This document shows positions 1 through 8,877 of a stretch of 64,000 nucleotides of DNA, one piece after another. The notes beneath the pieces were generated by a model. That model was not told the DNA's origin, made no database searches, and saw only the letters and a list, made by a program, of their open reading frames with translations. Source of the stretch: Urbifossiella limnaea. Lineage in GTDB: Bacteria > Planctomycetota > Planctomycetia > Gemmatales > Gemmataceae. Both the position numbers and the translations under genes were made by a program. The stretch is from NCBI RefSeq assembly GCF_007747215.1, contig NZ_CP036273.1, positions 2,650,322 to 2,714,321 of the forward strand, given 5' to 3'. The first letter of the stretch is position 1. Each line of letters begins with the position of its first letter.

Positions 1-846
1 GCCGGGGTGCCGGTGCTCGTCGAGAAGCCGATCTGCCGCACGCTGGCCGAGGCCGACGAGCTGATCGCGCTCGCCGAGAAGACCGGCGTGCCGCTCCAGG
101 TCGGGCACATCGAGCGGTTCAACCCGGCGTTCGAAGACCTCCTCCGCCGGCCGATCACGCCGAAGTTCGTCGAGGCCGAGCGACACGGCCCGTACACCGG
201 CCGCAGCGTCGACATCGGCGCCGTGCTAGACCTCATGATCCACGACCTGGACCTGCTGCTGGCGCTGATCGGCGGCCCGGTGCGGGGCGTGTCGGCGGTC
301 GGGGCGTCGGTGTTCGGCGGGCACGAGGACATGGTGAACGCCCGGCTCGAATTCGACAACGGCTGCGTCGCGCACGTCACGGCGAGCCGGATCAGCCAGC
401 GGGCCAAGCGGCGGCTGCGAATCTGGGCCCCTGAGGGGTACGCCGGCATCGACTTCGTGACCCGCAAGCTGACGCTGGTGCAACCCGGTGATGAGCTGCG
501 CCGGTACGGCCTGCGGCCGGAGAAAATGGACGCCGCGGCGCGGGCGCGGCTCAAGGACGAAGTCTTCGGGCGGTACCTACAGGTGCTCCACCGCGACGAG
601 GACCGCAAGTGCGACCAGCTGACGAGCGAGCTGCGGCACTTCGTGGACTGCGTGAAGACCGGCCGGCGGCCGCGCGTCACGGGCGAGGACGGCCGTGACG
701 CGCTGGAACTGGCCGAGCGCGTGCTGGGGGCGCTGCGGTGTCACGCCTGGAACGGCAGCCCCGAGGGGCCGGTCGGGCCGGGCGCGTTCCCGAAGCCGAC
801 CGGGTGGCTGTTCCAGCCCACGAGCGAGCGCCGCGAAGCGGCCTGA
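1..846 (+). CDS. Gfo/Idh/MocA family oxidoreductase, 5' truncated by window edge
   Basis: This is the C-terminal part of an NAD(P)-dependent sugar oxidoreductase; the start lies left of the window. The frame is open from base 1 and stops with TGA at 844-846. The visible part begins in the typical VLVEKP segment, where the EKP lysine binds cofactor and substrate. It continues with GHIERFNPA and a D-x-x-x-H-D-L-D helix (near LMIHDLDLL), which form the Gfo/Idh/MocA active site. The family oxidises or reduces pyranose rings, often nucleotide sugars. The GHIERFNP wording resembles UDP-GlcNAc 3-dehydrogenases of the WlbA/GnnA type that feed lipid A or O-antigen synthesis, but this is inference because the Rossmann half and the neighbours are missing. 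Confidence 0.9.
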   Translation, partial: AGVPVLVEKPICRTLAEADELIALAEKTGVPLQVGHIERFNPAFEDLLRRPITPKFVEAERHGPYTGRSVDIGAVLDLMIHDLDLLLALIGGPVRGVSAVGASVFGGHEDMVNARLEFDNGCVAHVTASRISQRAKRRLRIWAPEGYAGIDFVTRKLTLVQPGDELRRYGLRPEKMDAAARARLKDEVFGRYLQVLHRDEDRKCDQLTSELRHFVDCVKTGRRPRVTGEDGRDALELAERVLGALRCHAWNGSPEGPVGPGAFPKPTGWLFQPTSERREAA

Positions 847-849
847 GTT

Positions 850-883
850 GCCGCTTGCGGCGTAGCGCTACACTGCAAGCGGC
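850..883. terminator. Nested inverted repeat between convergent genes
   Basis: Arms GCCGCTTGC (850-858) and GCAAGCGGC (875-883) pair perfectly over 9 bp, and the loop contains the 10-bp palindrome GTAGCGCTAC (862-871). The element fills most of the 40-bp gap between two genes that end towards each other, so a bidirectional terminator is likely. It has no T tract. It could instead be a dispersed REP-like palindrome. Confidence 0.45.
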
Positions 884-886
884 GGA

Positions 887-1408
887 TCAAACGGCGGCCT
901 TCAGTGCCGCGACGGCCGTCTCGTAGTTCGGCTCGCTGGTCACTTCCTTCACGTACTCGGCGTGCGTCACGGTGCCGCTCTTGTCCACCACGAACACCGA
1001 CCGGGCGAGCAGCGGCAGCGGCAGCCCTTCGATCAGCACGCCCCAGTTCTCGCCGAACGAGTGGTTGTGGACGTCCGACAGCGTCGTCATGCTCGTCACG
1101 CCCTCGGCGCCGCAGAACCGCTTCTGGGCGAACGGCAGGTCCAGGCTCACCGTGTAGACCGCGACCGAGTCGCCGAGCCCCTTCAGCGCGTCCTCGAACT
1201 TCTTCGTCTGCATGCTGCACACCGGCGTGTCGAGCGACGGCACCACACTGAACAGCCGGGCCTTGGCGGGGGTGTCGGCCAGGGTGACCGGCGAGAGGAC
1301 GTTCAGGCACTTGAAGTCCGGCGCCTTCGAGCCGACCTTCACCTCCGGCCCGACCAGGGTGACCGGCCCGCCCTTGAACGTGACCGCACCTTCGCGCTTC
1401 GTGCTCAT
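887..1408 (-). CDS. tpx: Thiol peroxidase (atypical 2-Cys peroxiredoxin)
   Basis: This is a 173-residue thioredoxin-fold peroxidase of normal Tpx length. It reduces hydrogen peroxide and organic peroxides using thioredoxin. The peroxidatic cysteine is C64 in SLDTPVCSMQT and the resolving cysteine is C99 in RFCGAEG, matching the C61/C95 pair of E. coli Tpx. The Tpx-type N-terminus with GGPVTLVG and the segment APDFK are present. There is no signal peptide, so it should be cytoplasmic. It is convergent with the oxidoreductase gene and separated from the next minus-strand gene by about 78 bp, so it probably has its own promoter. Confidence 0.95.
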   Translation of the reverse strand: MSTKREGAVTFKGGPVTLVGPEVKVGSKAPDFKCLNVLSPVTLADTPAKARLFSVVPSLDTPVCSMQTKKFEDALKGLGDSVAVYTVSLDLPFAQKRFCGAEGVTSMTTLSDVHNHSFGENWGVLIEGLPLPLLARSVFVVDKSGTVTHAEYVKEVTSEPNYETAVAALKAAV

Positions 1409-1486
1409 CGCCGACCTCCGGGGGAGTGGGGACGTGGCTCAGCGTAGGGGCGACGCCCGCCGATTGCAACCGGTGGACATTCCGGC

Positions 1487-2164
1487 CTAGTTCGCACTGA
1501 AATCCGGCGGGAACCGCCGGCCCACCCGCGCGGCCGAAGACTTCAGCGCGTCGGTCATCCGCTCGGCGCGCAGGTCGACGTGCGGCTCGCTCAACAGCGA
1601 CTGCTTGACCTCCAACGGCAGCGGCAGCCCGTACGCCAGGATGTCGCAGACGTGACCGAGCGGCAGGTCGCCGCCGAACAGGTCTTCGACCTGCCGACGG
1701 GCCGAAGCGTCCGCCGTGAAGTGCGGCGTCACCGCCTCCGCCAGCGCCCTCCGTAATCGCTTCAGTCGCGCCAGGTCGGCGGGGGCCACGTCGGGGATCA
1801 ACTCGGCGCGGGCCACACGGTACTGCCGGTCGGTCGGCACTTCCTCGATCAAACGCACCCGAGACAGGCCGCGGAGGCGGAGGTTGTAGCGGCCGTCGGC
1901 CAGCTTCTCGTGCCAGCCGACGCGGCCGAGGCACGCCACCTCTTCGATCGGCGGCCGGCCGTCGTAGTCGTCCTCCCACCCGGGATGGAGGAGTGCCAGC
2001 GCGAACGTGCCGTCAGCCCGCAACGTGTCGGCCATCAACTGCCGGTAGCGCGGCTCGAAGATGTGGAGCCCCTGGACGACGTGGGGGAACAGCACCAGGT
2101 TCGGCAACGGGAACAGGCGAACGTGGCCGTCGAAGTTCGCCAGCGCCGCCAGGTCGTCGGTCAT
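1487..2164 (-). CDS. LON peptidase substrate-binding (LonN) domain protein
   Basis: This 225-residue stand-alone protein resembles the N-terminal substrate-binding domain of Lon but has no AAA+ or protease domain. The hallmark is at residues 16-45, FPLPNLVLFPHVVQGLHIFE followed by PRYRQL. The remainder is the helical subdomain. The function of such stand-alone proteins is not established; they may bind or hold unfolded clients. The ATG overlaps the TGA of the upstream DUF309 gene (ATGA), indicating translational coupling. A longer open frame continues upstream, but it only shadows the DUF309 gene. Confidence 0.88.
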   Translation of the reverse strand: MTDDLAALANFDGHVRLFPLPNLVLFPHVVQGLHIFEPRYRQLMADTLRADGTFALALLHPGWEDDYDGRPPIEEVACLGRVGWHEKLADGRYNLRLRGLSRVRLIEEVPTDRQYRVARAELIPDVAPADLARLKRLRRALAEAVTPHFTADASARRQVEDLFGGDLPLGHVCDILAYGLPLPLEVKQSLLSEPHVDLRAERMTDALKSSAARVGRRFPPDFSAN

Positions 2165-2508
2165 GGGGTACCGGGGGTGAGGGCGATCCGCGGGGGCGGG
2201 CCGGGCGGGTCGGCCAGCGCGGCCTCGACCTGCCGCCAGAAGTCGTCCACGGCGAGCCCGTGGTGGTGGGGGGCGAACGGGGCCATGTACGCCCGGCCGG
2301 ACGCGAACAGCCGCTCGGCGCCGGCCGGATTCCGTCTGCCCCAATGGTAGAGAGCAACGGCCGCCTGGATCAAGGACTGGTAGAATCGCCGGTCCGCGGC
2401 CGGGCAGTCGGTCCACAGTTCTTCCCACACGTCGTGGGCTTCGAAGAACTCGCCGCGGTTGAACAGGTCGATCCCGGCGAGGTAGCGTGGGTCCGGCGTG
2501 TCGGGCAT
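2161..2508 (-). CDS. DUF309 domain-containing protein
   Basis: This is a 115-residue helical protein with the DUF309 signature: LFNRGEFFEAHDVWEELW at residues 15-32, then YQSLIQAAVALYHWGRRN around 43-60. Family members are small and cytoplasmic, with no assigned biochemical role. It is the first gene of a two-gene unit with the LON-domain protein, joined by a 4-bp overlap. Its 5' end is 56 bp from the start of the divergent T2SS F-like gene. Confidence 0.85.
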   Translation of the reverse strand: MPDTPDPRYLAGIDLFNRGEFFEAHDVWEELWTDCPAADRRFYQSLIQAAVALYHWGRRNPAGAERLFASGRAYMAPFAPHHHGLAVDDFWRQVEAALADPPGPPPRIALTPGTP

Positions 2509-2564
2509 CGGCGGAACCGGGTATGCTGTATCGGGGGACCGAACCGCACCCGGGTGTCTTACCG

Positions 2565-3596
2565 ATGTTCACCGCGAAGTGCCCGCTGCCGGCTCTCGTC
2601 GCCTGGTGCCGGACCCTCAAGCACAGCCTCGGGGCCGGCCTCAGCCCGGTGCGGATTTTCAAGCAGCAAGCCAAGTCCGGCCCGCGGCCGTTGCGCGAGA
2701 TCGCCCGCGACGTGGCGGCGAAGCTGGAGAAGGGGAGCAGCCTCGAAGACGCCTTCGAGCCGTACCGCGACCGGTTCCCGCCGCTGTTCCTGGAACTGGT
2801 CGCCGTCGGCGAGAAGAGCGGCCGGCTCGTGGACACCTTCGACGAACTCACCATCTACTACGAGACCGCCGACCGCGTCCGCCGCGACTTCCGCGCCCAG
2901 ATGGTGTACCCGGCCATCCAGTTCGTCGCCGCCGTGGTCATCGTCACGCTCCTGATCTTCGTGCAGGGGATGCTGTCGCCCAAACCGGTGGACGTGACGG
3001 GCATCGGCCTCACCGGCACGGCCGGGGCGCTGACGTTCATGGCGGTGTCGTTCGGGCTCGTCGGCGGGGCCATCCTCCTGATCCGGGCGGCGCTGAACAG
3101 CCTGAAGTGGAAGTCGAAGATCGAGGGGGCGCTGCTGATCGTGCCGGCGTGGGGCGGGGCGCTGAAGGCTTTCGCCATCCACCGCTTCCTCATCGCCGTG
3201 CGGATGACGCACGAGGCCGGCCTGCGGGCCGAGCACGTGCTCCGCTACAGCTTCCGGGCGACGGCGAACTCGGTGTTCATGCGCGGCGAGCCGCGGGCCG
3301 TGGCGGTCGTGAAGAAGGGCGGCGCCATCTACGACGCCCTGGAGGCGAGCGGCGCCCCGTTCCCCGACGAGGTGAAGGATTCGATCCTCGGCGCGGAGGA
3401 GGCCGGCATGATGACCGAGGTGTGCGACCGGCTGTCCGAGAGCTACCGCGAGGAGGGGAGCCGGCAGTTGAAGGCGGCGGCCCAGTACACCGGCTGGGCG
3501 CTGTACGCGCTCGGGGCGCTGTTCATCATCGTGGCCATCTTCAGCATCGCGCGCGGCGTGTTCGGGCAGTACGACGCCGCGATGAAGGGGCTGTAA
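2565..3596 (+). CDS. Type II secretion system F family (GspF/PilC-like) inner-membrane protein
   Basis: This 343-residue protein carries two GspF/PilC-type helical cytoplasmic domains. The first, about residues 10-110, contains ELVAVGEKSGRL; the second, about 210-300, contains GAEEAGMMTEV. They are separated and followed by membrane segments near 120-145, 160-180 and 315-340. GspF proteins are the inner-membrane platform for assembly of pili or pseudopili. No ATPase or prepilin gene is adjacent, so it probably acts with components encoded elsewhere. ATG 2565 is chosen because upstream in-frame codons overlap the divergent DUF309 gene. A TATGCT hexamer at 2522-2527 may be its -10. Confidence 0.87.
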   Translation: MFTAKCPLPALVAWCRTLKHSLGAGLSPVRIFKQQAKSGPRPLREIARDVAAKLEKGSSLEDAFEPYRDRFPPLFLELVAVGEKSGRLVDTFDELTIYYETADRVRRDFRAQMVYPAIQFVAAVVIVTLLIFVQGMLSPKPVDVTGIGLTGTAGALTFMAVSFGLVGGAILLIRAALNSLKWKSKIEGALLIVPAWGGALKAFAIHRFLIAVRMTHEAGLRAEHVLRYSFRATANSVFMRGEPRAVAVVKKGGAIYDALEASGAPFPDEVKDSILGAEEAGMMTEVCDRLSESYREEGSRQLKAAAQYTGWALYALGALFIIVAIFSIARGVFGQYDAAMKGL

Positions 3597-3601
3597 CCGC
3601 G

Positions 3602-5179
3602 CTACTGCCCGCCGTCCGCGTCACCGCGCCGCGGCACGACCACGGCCACGTCGCACAACCCCCAGGGCGTCGAGCCGATCAGCTTGTCGACGAGCCCCAC
3701 GCCTGTGCCGCGCCGCAGACTCACGGCCTCTGCAATCTCCAGGCTCGGCGGCAGCGTGTTGCGGAAGCCGGCGAGCGCGTCGCGGTGCGTGAACAGGATC
3801 ACCGTCCGCTCGCGGTGGTGGCAATCGACGATCAACTGGTTCGCGTCCTTCGTGCGGACGCGGTCGAAGTCGGCCCGGCCGGCGTAGAACGCGAGCGAGT
3901 CGCAGTTCCGCGGGAAGCTCACCACCGTCCCCGGCTCCGTCACGAACCGCGCCACCAGGTCCGGCCGGCCGAACGGCGACCGCTGCTCCGCGTACCACGG
4001 CAGCCCGACGTGGATCACCCCGAGCAGCAACCCCGCCATCACCACGACGCCGGCGCGTGTCGACCTTGCGGCGTGCCAGCGGGTGCGGGCCACGAACTCG
4101 CCGAGCGCCAGGCACAGGAACGGGTACGCCGGCAGCACGTACGTCGGCAGCTTGCTCCCGCTCACGCTGAAGAACAGCACGCACCACCCGCCGGCGAGGA
4201 GCCAGAAGCCGCCGGCCGGGCTCCGCAGCGCCGCCGCGTCGGGGCCGCCGGTCAGGAGGTTCCGCAGGTAGACGGCGAACAGCACGGTGCCGGGCAAGAG
4301 GCCGCCGACGAGGATGGGCACGTAGTACCACACCGGCTGGAGGTGGTCGAACGGCTGGAGGAACCGCTGGACGTTGTGTTCCCAGAAAAAGTGCTTCAGG
4401 AACGCCGGCTCCCGCTGGTAGATGGCGACGTACCACGGCAGGTTCACCGCCACCACCACGGCCGCGAAGAGGGCGTAGTGCCGCGGCTTCACGACCGCCA
4501 TCAGCCGGCCGGTGGTCAGCAGCCCGAACGCCCACAGCGGCACGAATAGCAGGATTTCGCTGATCGGCCCCTTCGTCAGGAACCCGAGCCCGGACGCGGC
4601 CGCGGAGCCGAGCCACCAGCCGAGTTTCAGCCGGCCCGTCCGCACCGCCTCGAAGCCGGCGATCACCGACAGCGTGACGCACAGCACGAGCAGCCCGTCG
4701 AGCAGCAGCAACCGGGCGACGGCGACGAAGCCTGGCGCGACGCTCAGGAGCAACGCCGCCCAGAACGCCGGCCGCTCACCGACGCTGCGGCGGCCGAGCA
4801 GGTACACGGCGAGAATCGTGAGGTGGACGCACACCGCGGGCACGAGCCGGGCCGCGTCGGGGCTGACGCCGAAGACGCGGTAGCTGAGCGCGACGAGCCA
4901 GTACATCAGCGGCGGCTTGTCGAGGTACGCCTCGCCCTGGAGTGTCGGCACGACCCAGTCGCCGCTCGCCAGCATCTCGCGCGGGATTTGGGCGTAGCGG
5001 CCCTCGTCCGGCTCCAGCAGGTAGAACCCGCGCGTCGGGTAGAGCAGGGCGGCCGGCAGGAGCAGCACGACCAGCAGGGCGGAGACGCGGACGCGCGTGT
5101 CGGCTTCCGCGGTGCCCGGGAACAGGACGCGGGTGAACAGGAACGGCAGCCACGCCAGCGGCGTGCGGGGTTCGGTCAC
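3602..5179 (-). CDS. ArnT/PMT-family polyprenyl-phosphate sugar glycosyltransferase
   Basis: This 525-residue polytopic membrane glycosyltransferase (GT-C fold) has the first-loop signature EPDEGRY (residues 56-62) followed by the IPREMLASGDW and YLDKPPLMYW motifs of the ArnT/4-amino-4-deoxy-L-arabinose transferase group. These enzymes move a sugar from a polyprenyl-phosphate donor onto lipid or protein on the periplasmic side. Many hydrophobic helices follow, and the C-terminal 150 residues are soluble. GTG at 5177-5179 is chosen because GGAGG lies six bases upstream; an in-frame TTG at 5236 lacks this. The acceptor cannot be told from sequence. It is convergent with the T2SS F-like gene. 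Confidence 0.9.
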   Translation of the reverse strand: MTEPRTPLAWLPFLFTRVLFPGTAEADTRVRVSALLVVLLLPAALLYPTRGFYLLEPDEGRYAQIPREMLASGDWVVPTLQGEAYLDKPPLMYWLVALSYRVFGVSPDAARLVPAVCVHLTILAVYLLGRRSVGERPAFWAALLLSVAPGFVAVARLLLLDGLLVLCVTLSVIAGFEAVRTGRLKLGWWLGSAAASGLGFLTKGPISEILLFVPLWAFGLLTTGRLMAVVKPRHYALFAAVVVAVNLPWYVAIYQREPAFLKHFFWEHNVQRFLQPFDHLQPVWYYVPILVGGLLPGTVLFAVYLRNLLTGGPDAAALRSPAGGFWLLAGGWCVLFFSVSGSKLPTYVLPAYPFLCLALGEFVARTRWHAARSTRAGVVVMAGLLLGVIHVGLPWYAEQRSPFGRPDLVARFVTEPGTVVSFPRNCDSLAFYAGRADFDRVRTKDANQLIVDCHHRERTVILFTHRDALAGFRNTLPPSLEIAEAVSLRRGTGVGLVDKLIGSTPWGLCDVAVVVPRRGDADGGQ

Positions 5180-5267
5180 GATCGCCTCCGGTCCGAAAGC
5201 CGGAGGGGTTATGCCCGGAGCGGGGGTTGGGGTCAACCCGGGGTTGTGGGCGAGCGAGACGTGAGGC

Positions 5268-6026
5268 TCAACCCGCCGCGGTGGCCGGCACCGGCGCTCC
5301 CCCCGACCGGCCGGTCCAGCGGCTGACGTTCGGGCCGCCCTGATACAGATCCGCGAGCGTTTGCTTGGCCGTGGGGTCGATCGCGCTGGCGAAGAGCGCC
5401 CTCACGGTCTGGTCGGCCGGGTACTCGATCCGCTTCAACTCCACCTGCACGCCGGCCTCGGTGACCGTCAGCACGGCGTAGCCGGCCCGCGGGTCGCCGT
5501 CGCGCGGCAGGCCGACGCTCCCGGGGTTGATCACCGTCGTGCCGTTCACGTCCAGCGAGTACGGCTGGTGCGTGTGGCCGACGCACACGAAATCGGCCCC
5601 GAGGCCGGCCAGCCGCGGCGCCCAGAACGCCGGGTCGGCGGGGGCGTACTCGTCCATCGGGTCGCGCGGCGTGGCATGGACCAGCAGGAACCGCCGCCCC
5701 TCGACGTTCACCATCCGCGAGGTCGGCAGGTCGGCGAGGAAGCGGCGTTGGCACGGGTTCAGCGCCGCGACGCTGAACGGACGGGTGCAGGCGGTCAGGA
5801 AGCGGAAGCCGCCGACGCCCTGCACTTCGACGTCCTGCGCGACGCCGTGGTCATGGTTGCCGCGGACGCAGGCGTGGGCGTGGCGCTTGACCCAGTCCAC
5901 GCAGGCGCCCGGCTCGGGACCGTAGTCCACGAGGTCGCCGAGTACCAGACACAGGTCGTGGGGTTCGCGGATCGCCTCGAGGGCGGCCCGGTTGCCGTGA
6001 ATGTCGGCCAGGAGCAGGACGCGCAT
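5268..6026 (-). CDS. Metallophosphoesterase (YfcE/MJ0936-like)
   Basis: This 252-residue calcineurin-like phosphoesterase shows all metal-binding motifs: DIHGN (D8, H10), GDLVDYGP (D31), GNHD (N57, H58, D59), a later VHAT, and GHTH. The RGNHDHG and INPGSVG blocks place it with the small YfcE/MJ0936-type phosphodiesterases. The C-terminal extension beyond the fold is about 60 residues. ATG at 6024-6026 is preceded by AAGGAG; codons further upstream are not supported by homology. The natural substrate is unknown. Confidence 0.92.
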   Translation of the reverse strand: MRVLLLADIHGNRAALEAIREPHDLCLVLGDLVDYGPEPGACVDWVKRHAHACVRGNHDHGVAQDVEVQGVGGFRFLTACTRPFSVAALNPCQRRFLADLPTSRMVNVEGRRFLLVHATPRDPMDEYAPADPAFWAPRLAGLGADFVCVGHTHQPYSLDVNGTTVINPGSVGLPRDGDPRAGYAVLTVTEAGVQVELKRIEYPADQTVRALFASAIDPTAKQTLADLYQGGPNVSRWTGRSGGAPVPATAAG

Positions 6027-6132
6027 GGGCACTCCTTGCCCGTGGATTGTAGAACCACTTTCGACGCGCGGGCAGAGCGAGATGGGGAAATCCGCGCGAA
6101 AGCCCATTTTACCCGAGAGGTCAACCCGACCG

Positions 6133-6939
6133 CTATCGCCCGACCGGCCCGACCGCTACCCGCGTCACTCCCGGCACGCCGCGGACCAGATCGGCGAAGT
6201 CCCAGGCGTCGGCCGGCCGCCGGGCCGTGCCGGTGATGACGACCGTTCCGCCGTCGCGGAACTCGGCCCGCAGGCCGGCGAAGCGGGTGTCGGAGCGGCG
6301 GGCCGTCTCCACCGATTCGGCGAACGCCGGCCGCGTGGTGAGCACGCCGGGCGGGTAAGGCGACACCCCCGCCGACGCCGCGGGCGATGACGCCACCGGT
6401 GGCTGGAGGATGTTCTCCCCCGGATTCGCCGGCCGGCGGGCGACCACCGACCGCTCGCCCGTTAGCGGCTCGGCCTGCGGTGCGGCGGCGATCAAGTCGC
6501 CCGTCGGTGGCGCCTCTGCGGTCGAACCCGGCCGAAGCGGGATCACCACAGGCGGCAGCACCGGCAGCGGCCGCGCCGCCGACAGGTTCGACTTCAGCAG
6601 CGGCTCCGAGCCGATCTGAACGAAGCAGCCGTTGCGCACCTCGCGGACACCGGGCACGGCGCGAACGAGGTCGGCGGCCCGGGTCTTTTGCGCGGTCGTG
6701 CCGACGGGACCGCCCACCACCGCGACCCGGTCCACGACGCTGACCACGAGAATGAAATCCCGCAGCGCCGGGTCGGCGTCCAACACGGCGAGAGCGTCGC
6801 GGGCCAGCTTCACGTCGTCGACGGCGATACCGTCCGCGGCGCGGCCGTGCGACACCAGCCCGGCTGCAGTCGCGGCCAGCAGGGCTGCGGCGGCAAGCTG
6901 GCGGTAGCGGCCTGGGGGAGATTCGCGGGCGGGTAACAT
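6133..6939 (-). CDS. Secreted protein with two BON domains
   Basis: This 268-residue protein has an N-terminal signal peptide (basic start, then a hydrophobic stretch to about residue 35). Two BON-like domains follow, at about residues 40-110 (containing RAADLVRAVPGVREV) and 205-268 (containing DFADLVRGVPGVTRV). A proline- and alanine-rich linker separates them. BON domains are periplasmic or membrane-associated lipid-binding modules (OsmY, secretins). ATG at 6937-6939 has GGAGG upstream. It is divergent from the NHL protein gene across about 225 bp, in which I see no further gene. Confidence 0.8.
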   Translation of the reverse strand: MLPARESPPGRYRQLAAAALLAATAAGLVSHGRAADGIAVDDVKLARDALAVLDADPALRDFILVVSVVDRVAVVGGPVGTTAQKTRAADLVRAVPGVREVRNGCFVQIGSEPLLKSNLSAARPLPVLPPVVIPLRPGSTAEAPPTGDLIAAAPQAEPLTGERSVVARRPANPGENILQPPVASSPAASAGVSPYPPGVLTTRPAFAESVETARRSDTRFAGLRAEFRDGGTVVITGTARRPADAWDFADLVRGVPGVTRVAVGPVGR

Positions 6940-7164
6940 GGTGTGCCTCCCGGTGCGGACCGACCGGGCGGGACGACCGTCACCAGTCGTCCGGCCCGCG
7001 TGTTCATTCTTCACCGTCCGGACGACTCCGAGAACCGGACTTGAGCCCGATTCGCGCCACTTGCCGGATTTGTGGGTCCGCGCGCGCCGGGTAGCGAAGC
7101 ACGTCCGCTCGGCGAAGGGCGACCGGTCGGGTAAGCTGTGAGGGCACCCGCCGCCGAGGGAACC

Positions 7165-8691
7165 ATGCGCCGCCTCACGCTCGCCGCCGTGTTCGGGTTC
7201 GCCGCGGTCGTCTCTGGTCAGCCCCGGCCCGACGACGCGGCCGTGAAGGCGAAGCTCACCGGCCACTGGCGCGAGATCAGTTCGGAGCTACCGCGCGAGA
7301 AGCAGCTCGACCCGAATGGTGGCCTGACCTGGGACCTGTTCACGCGACTGACACCGGCCGGCCCCGCGACCGCGGGCTTCCAAACGGACTGGGACAACGA
7401 AGCCCAGCAGTGGGTCGGCGAACTGACCCTGAACGCGAAGGCCGACCCGATGTGGCTGGACTTCCGGTTCAAGGACGCCGGCCGCGACCGGGTGAAGGTG
7501 GGCATCATCCGCTTCGAGGGGAAGAACGCCCGCTGGGTGCGAACCTGGGGGACGGACGCGGTGAAGTACGACGCCGCCCGCGGCGACGTGCCGGAGCGGC
7601 CGAGGTCGTTCACCGACCCGAAGGGGAACCCGATCGGCTACGTCTTGGAGCCGATCAAGTCGCCCGCCGCGAGGGCCGAAAAGCTCGTCCTCGTCGCCGG
7701 CGGGGGAAAGGCGGACGACCCCGTCGCCACGAAGTCGCTGCTCGTGCAACCGTTCGGCGTGGACTTCGGCGCGGACGGCACCGCCTTCATCGTCGAGATG
7801 GCGAAGGGCGAACGGCTGCGGTCGCTCACCCCCGACGGGAAGCTGACAACCCTTGCCGGCACGCTCGGGAAGAAGGGGCACAGCGGCGACGGCGGCCCCG
7901 GCGAGCGTGCGACGTTCAACGGCATGCACAGCCTAGCAGTGGGCCCGGACGGCCGCGTCTTCCTCGCCGACACGTGGAACAACTGCGTCCGCACCTTCGA
8001 CCCCAAGACCGGCACCGTCGCGGCCTTCGCCGGCACCGGCGAGAAGGGGTTCAGCGGCGACGGGGGGCCGGCGCTGAAGGCGAAGTTCGGCGGCTGCTTC
8101 TGCGTGTCGTTCGACCCCGCCGGGACCGCGTGCTACGTCACCGACCTGGACAACCGCCGCATCCGCAAGATCGACGTGAAGACGGGCGTCGTGAGCACGG
8201 TGGCCGGCAACGGGGAGAGGGGCGTGCCGAAGGACGGCGAGCCTGCGGCGAGTCAGCCGCTGGTGGACCCGCGGGCACACGCCGTGGACCGGGCCGGCAA
8301 CCTGTACATCCTCGAACGCGGCGGGCACGCCCTGCGGGTGGTGTCGCCGGACGGTCGCATCCGCACCGTGGCCGGCACCGGCCGCGCCGGCTCGGGCGTC
8401 GGGGCGGCACTCGCGGCGGCCATGAACGGCCCCAAGCACCTGTGCATCGACCGCGACGGCAGCGTACTCATCGCCGACACCGAGAACCACCGCATCGTCC
8501 GCTACCTGCCGGCGAAGCGTGAGCTGGAACTGGTCGCGGGAACCGGTCGGCGCGGCACCGCGGGCGTGGGCGGCGACCCGCGCGCGGCGGAGTTCAACCA
8601 GCCGCACGGGGTGATCGTCCACCCGCGGACGGGCGAGCTGTACATCTCGGATGCCAGCAACGGGCGGGTGTTGAAGATCGTGCGGGAGTAG
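7165..8691 (+). CDS. Secreted NHL-repeat beta-propeller protein
   Basis: This 508-residue protein has a signal peptide (residues 1-18) and an N-terminal domain of about 150 residues with no clear family. About five NHL-type blades follow from residue 190. Blade signatures include HSLAVGPDGRVFLADTWNN, VSTVAGNGERG and IADTENHRIVRY, with repeated VAGTG/GDGGP segments typical of planctomycete NHL proteins. NHL propellers mediate binding rather than catalysis, and no enzyme motif is visible. ATG 7165 is chosen over GTG 7138 because it starts the signal peptide and has GAGGG upstream. It is probably periplasmic or extracellular. Confidence 0.88.
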   Translation: MRRLTLAAVFGFAAVVSGQPRPDDAAVKAKLTGHWREISSELPREKQLDPNGGLTWDLFTRLTPAGPATAGFQTDWDNEAQQWVGELTLNAKADPMWLDFRFKDAGRDRVKVGIIRFEGKNARWVRTWGTDAVKYDAARGDVPERPRSFTDPKGNPIGYVLEPIKSPAARAEKLVLVAGGGKADDPVATKSLLVQPFGVDFGADGTAFIVEMAKGERLRSLTPDGKLTTLAGTLGKKGHSGDGGPGERATFNGMHSLAVGPDGRVFLADTWNNCVRTFDPKTGTVAAFAGTGEKGFSGDGGPALKAKFGGCFCVSFDPAGTACYVTDLDNRRIRKIDVKTGVVSTVAGNGERGVPKDGEPAASQPLVDPRAHAVDRAGNLYILERGGHALRVVSPDGRIRTVAGTGRAGSGVGAALAAAMNGPKHLCIDRDGSVLIADTENHRIVRYLPAKRELELVAGTGRRGTAGVGGDPRAAEFNQPHGVIVHPRTGELYISDASNGRVLKIVRE

Positions 8692-8746
8692 AAAATCGGT
8701 CCGGGGAGATTTGACTCCTCCGGAATTGAGTATACATCTGTATATA

Positions 8747-8785
8747 AGCCCGATTGGCGCCGTGTCAACCGGGCTCGACCTTTTC
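8747..8785 (+). terminator. Probable intrinsic terminator after the NHL gene
   Basis: AGCCCG (8747-8752) pairs with CGGGCT (8770-8775), with an inner TTG/CAA extension, and TTTT follows at 8781-8784. It lies about 55 bp after the NHL stop codon. The rest of the 8692-8877 gap includes an unusually AT-rich patch around 8725-8747. Confidence 0.4.
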
Positions 8786-8824
8786 CCCTTCCGCCCACAA
8801 CCCCATTCCTTTCGCCCCGTACGC

Positions 8825-8853
8825 TCGACACGCCGCTCGCGGCCGTTTATGCT
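8825..8853 (+). promoter_or_regulatory. Sigma70-like promoter for the PQQ-propeller gene
   Basis: TCGACA (8825-8830) and TATGCT (8848-8853) are spaced by 17 bp, matching five and four positions of the consensus hexamers. The -10 lies 24 bp before the ATG at 8878. Confidence 0.45.
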
Positions 8854-8877
8854 CATCTTCCCACCCCGGAGCCTCTC

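Noticed and set aside
5180-5236. Longer glycosyltransferase starting at TTG 5234-5236
   Set aside because: The extra residues are proline- and alanine-rich without a good ribosome site, while GTG 5179 has GGAGG at proper spacing.
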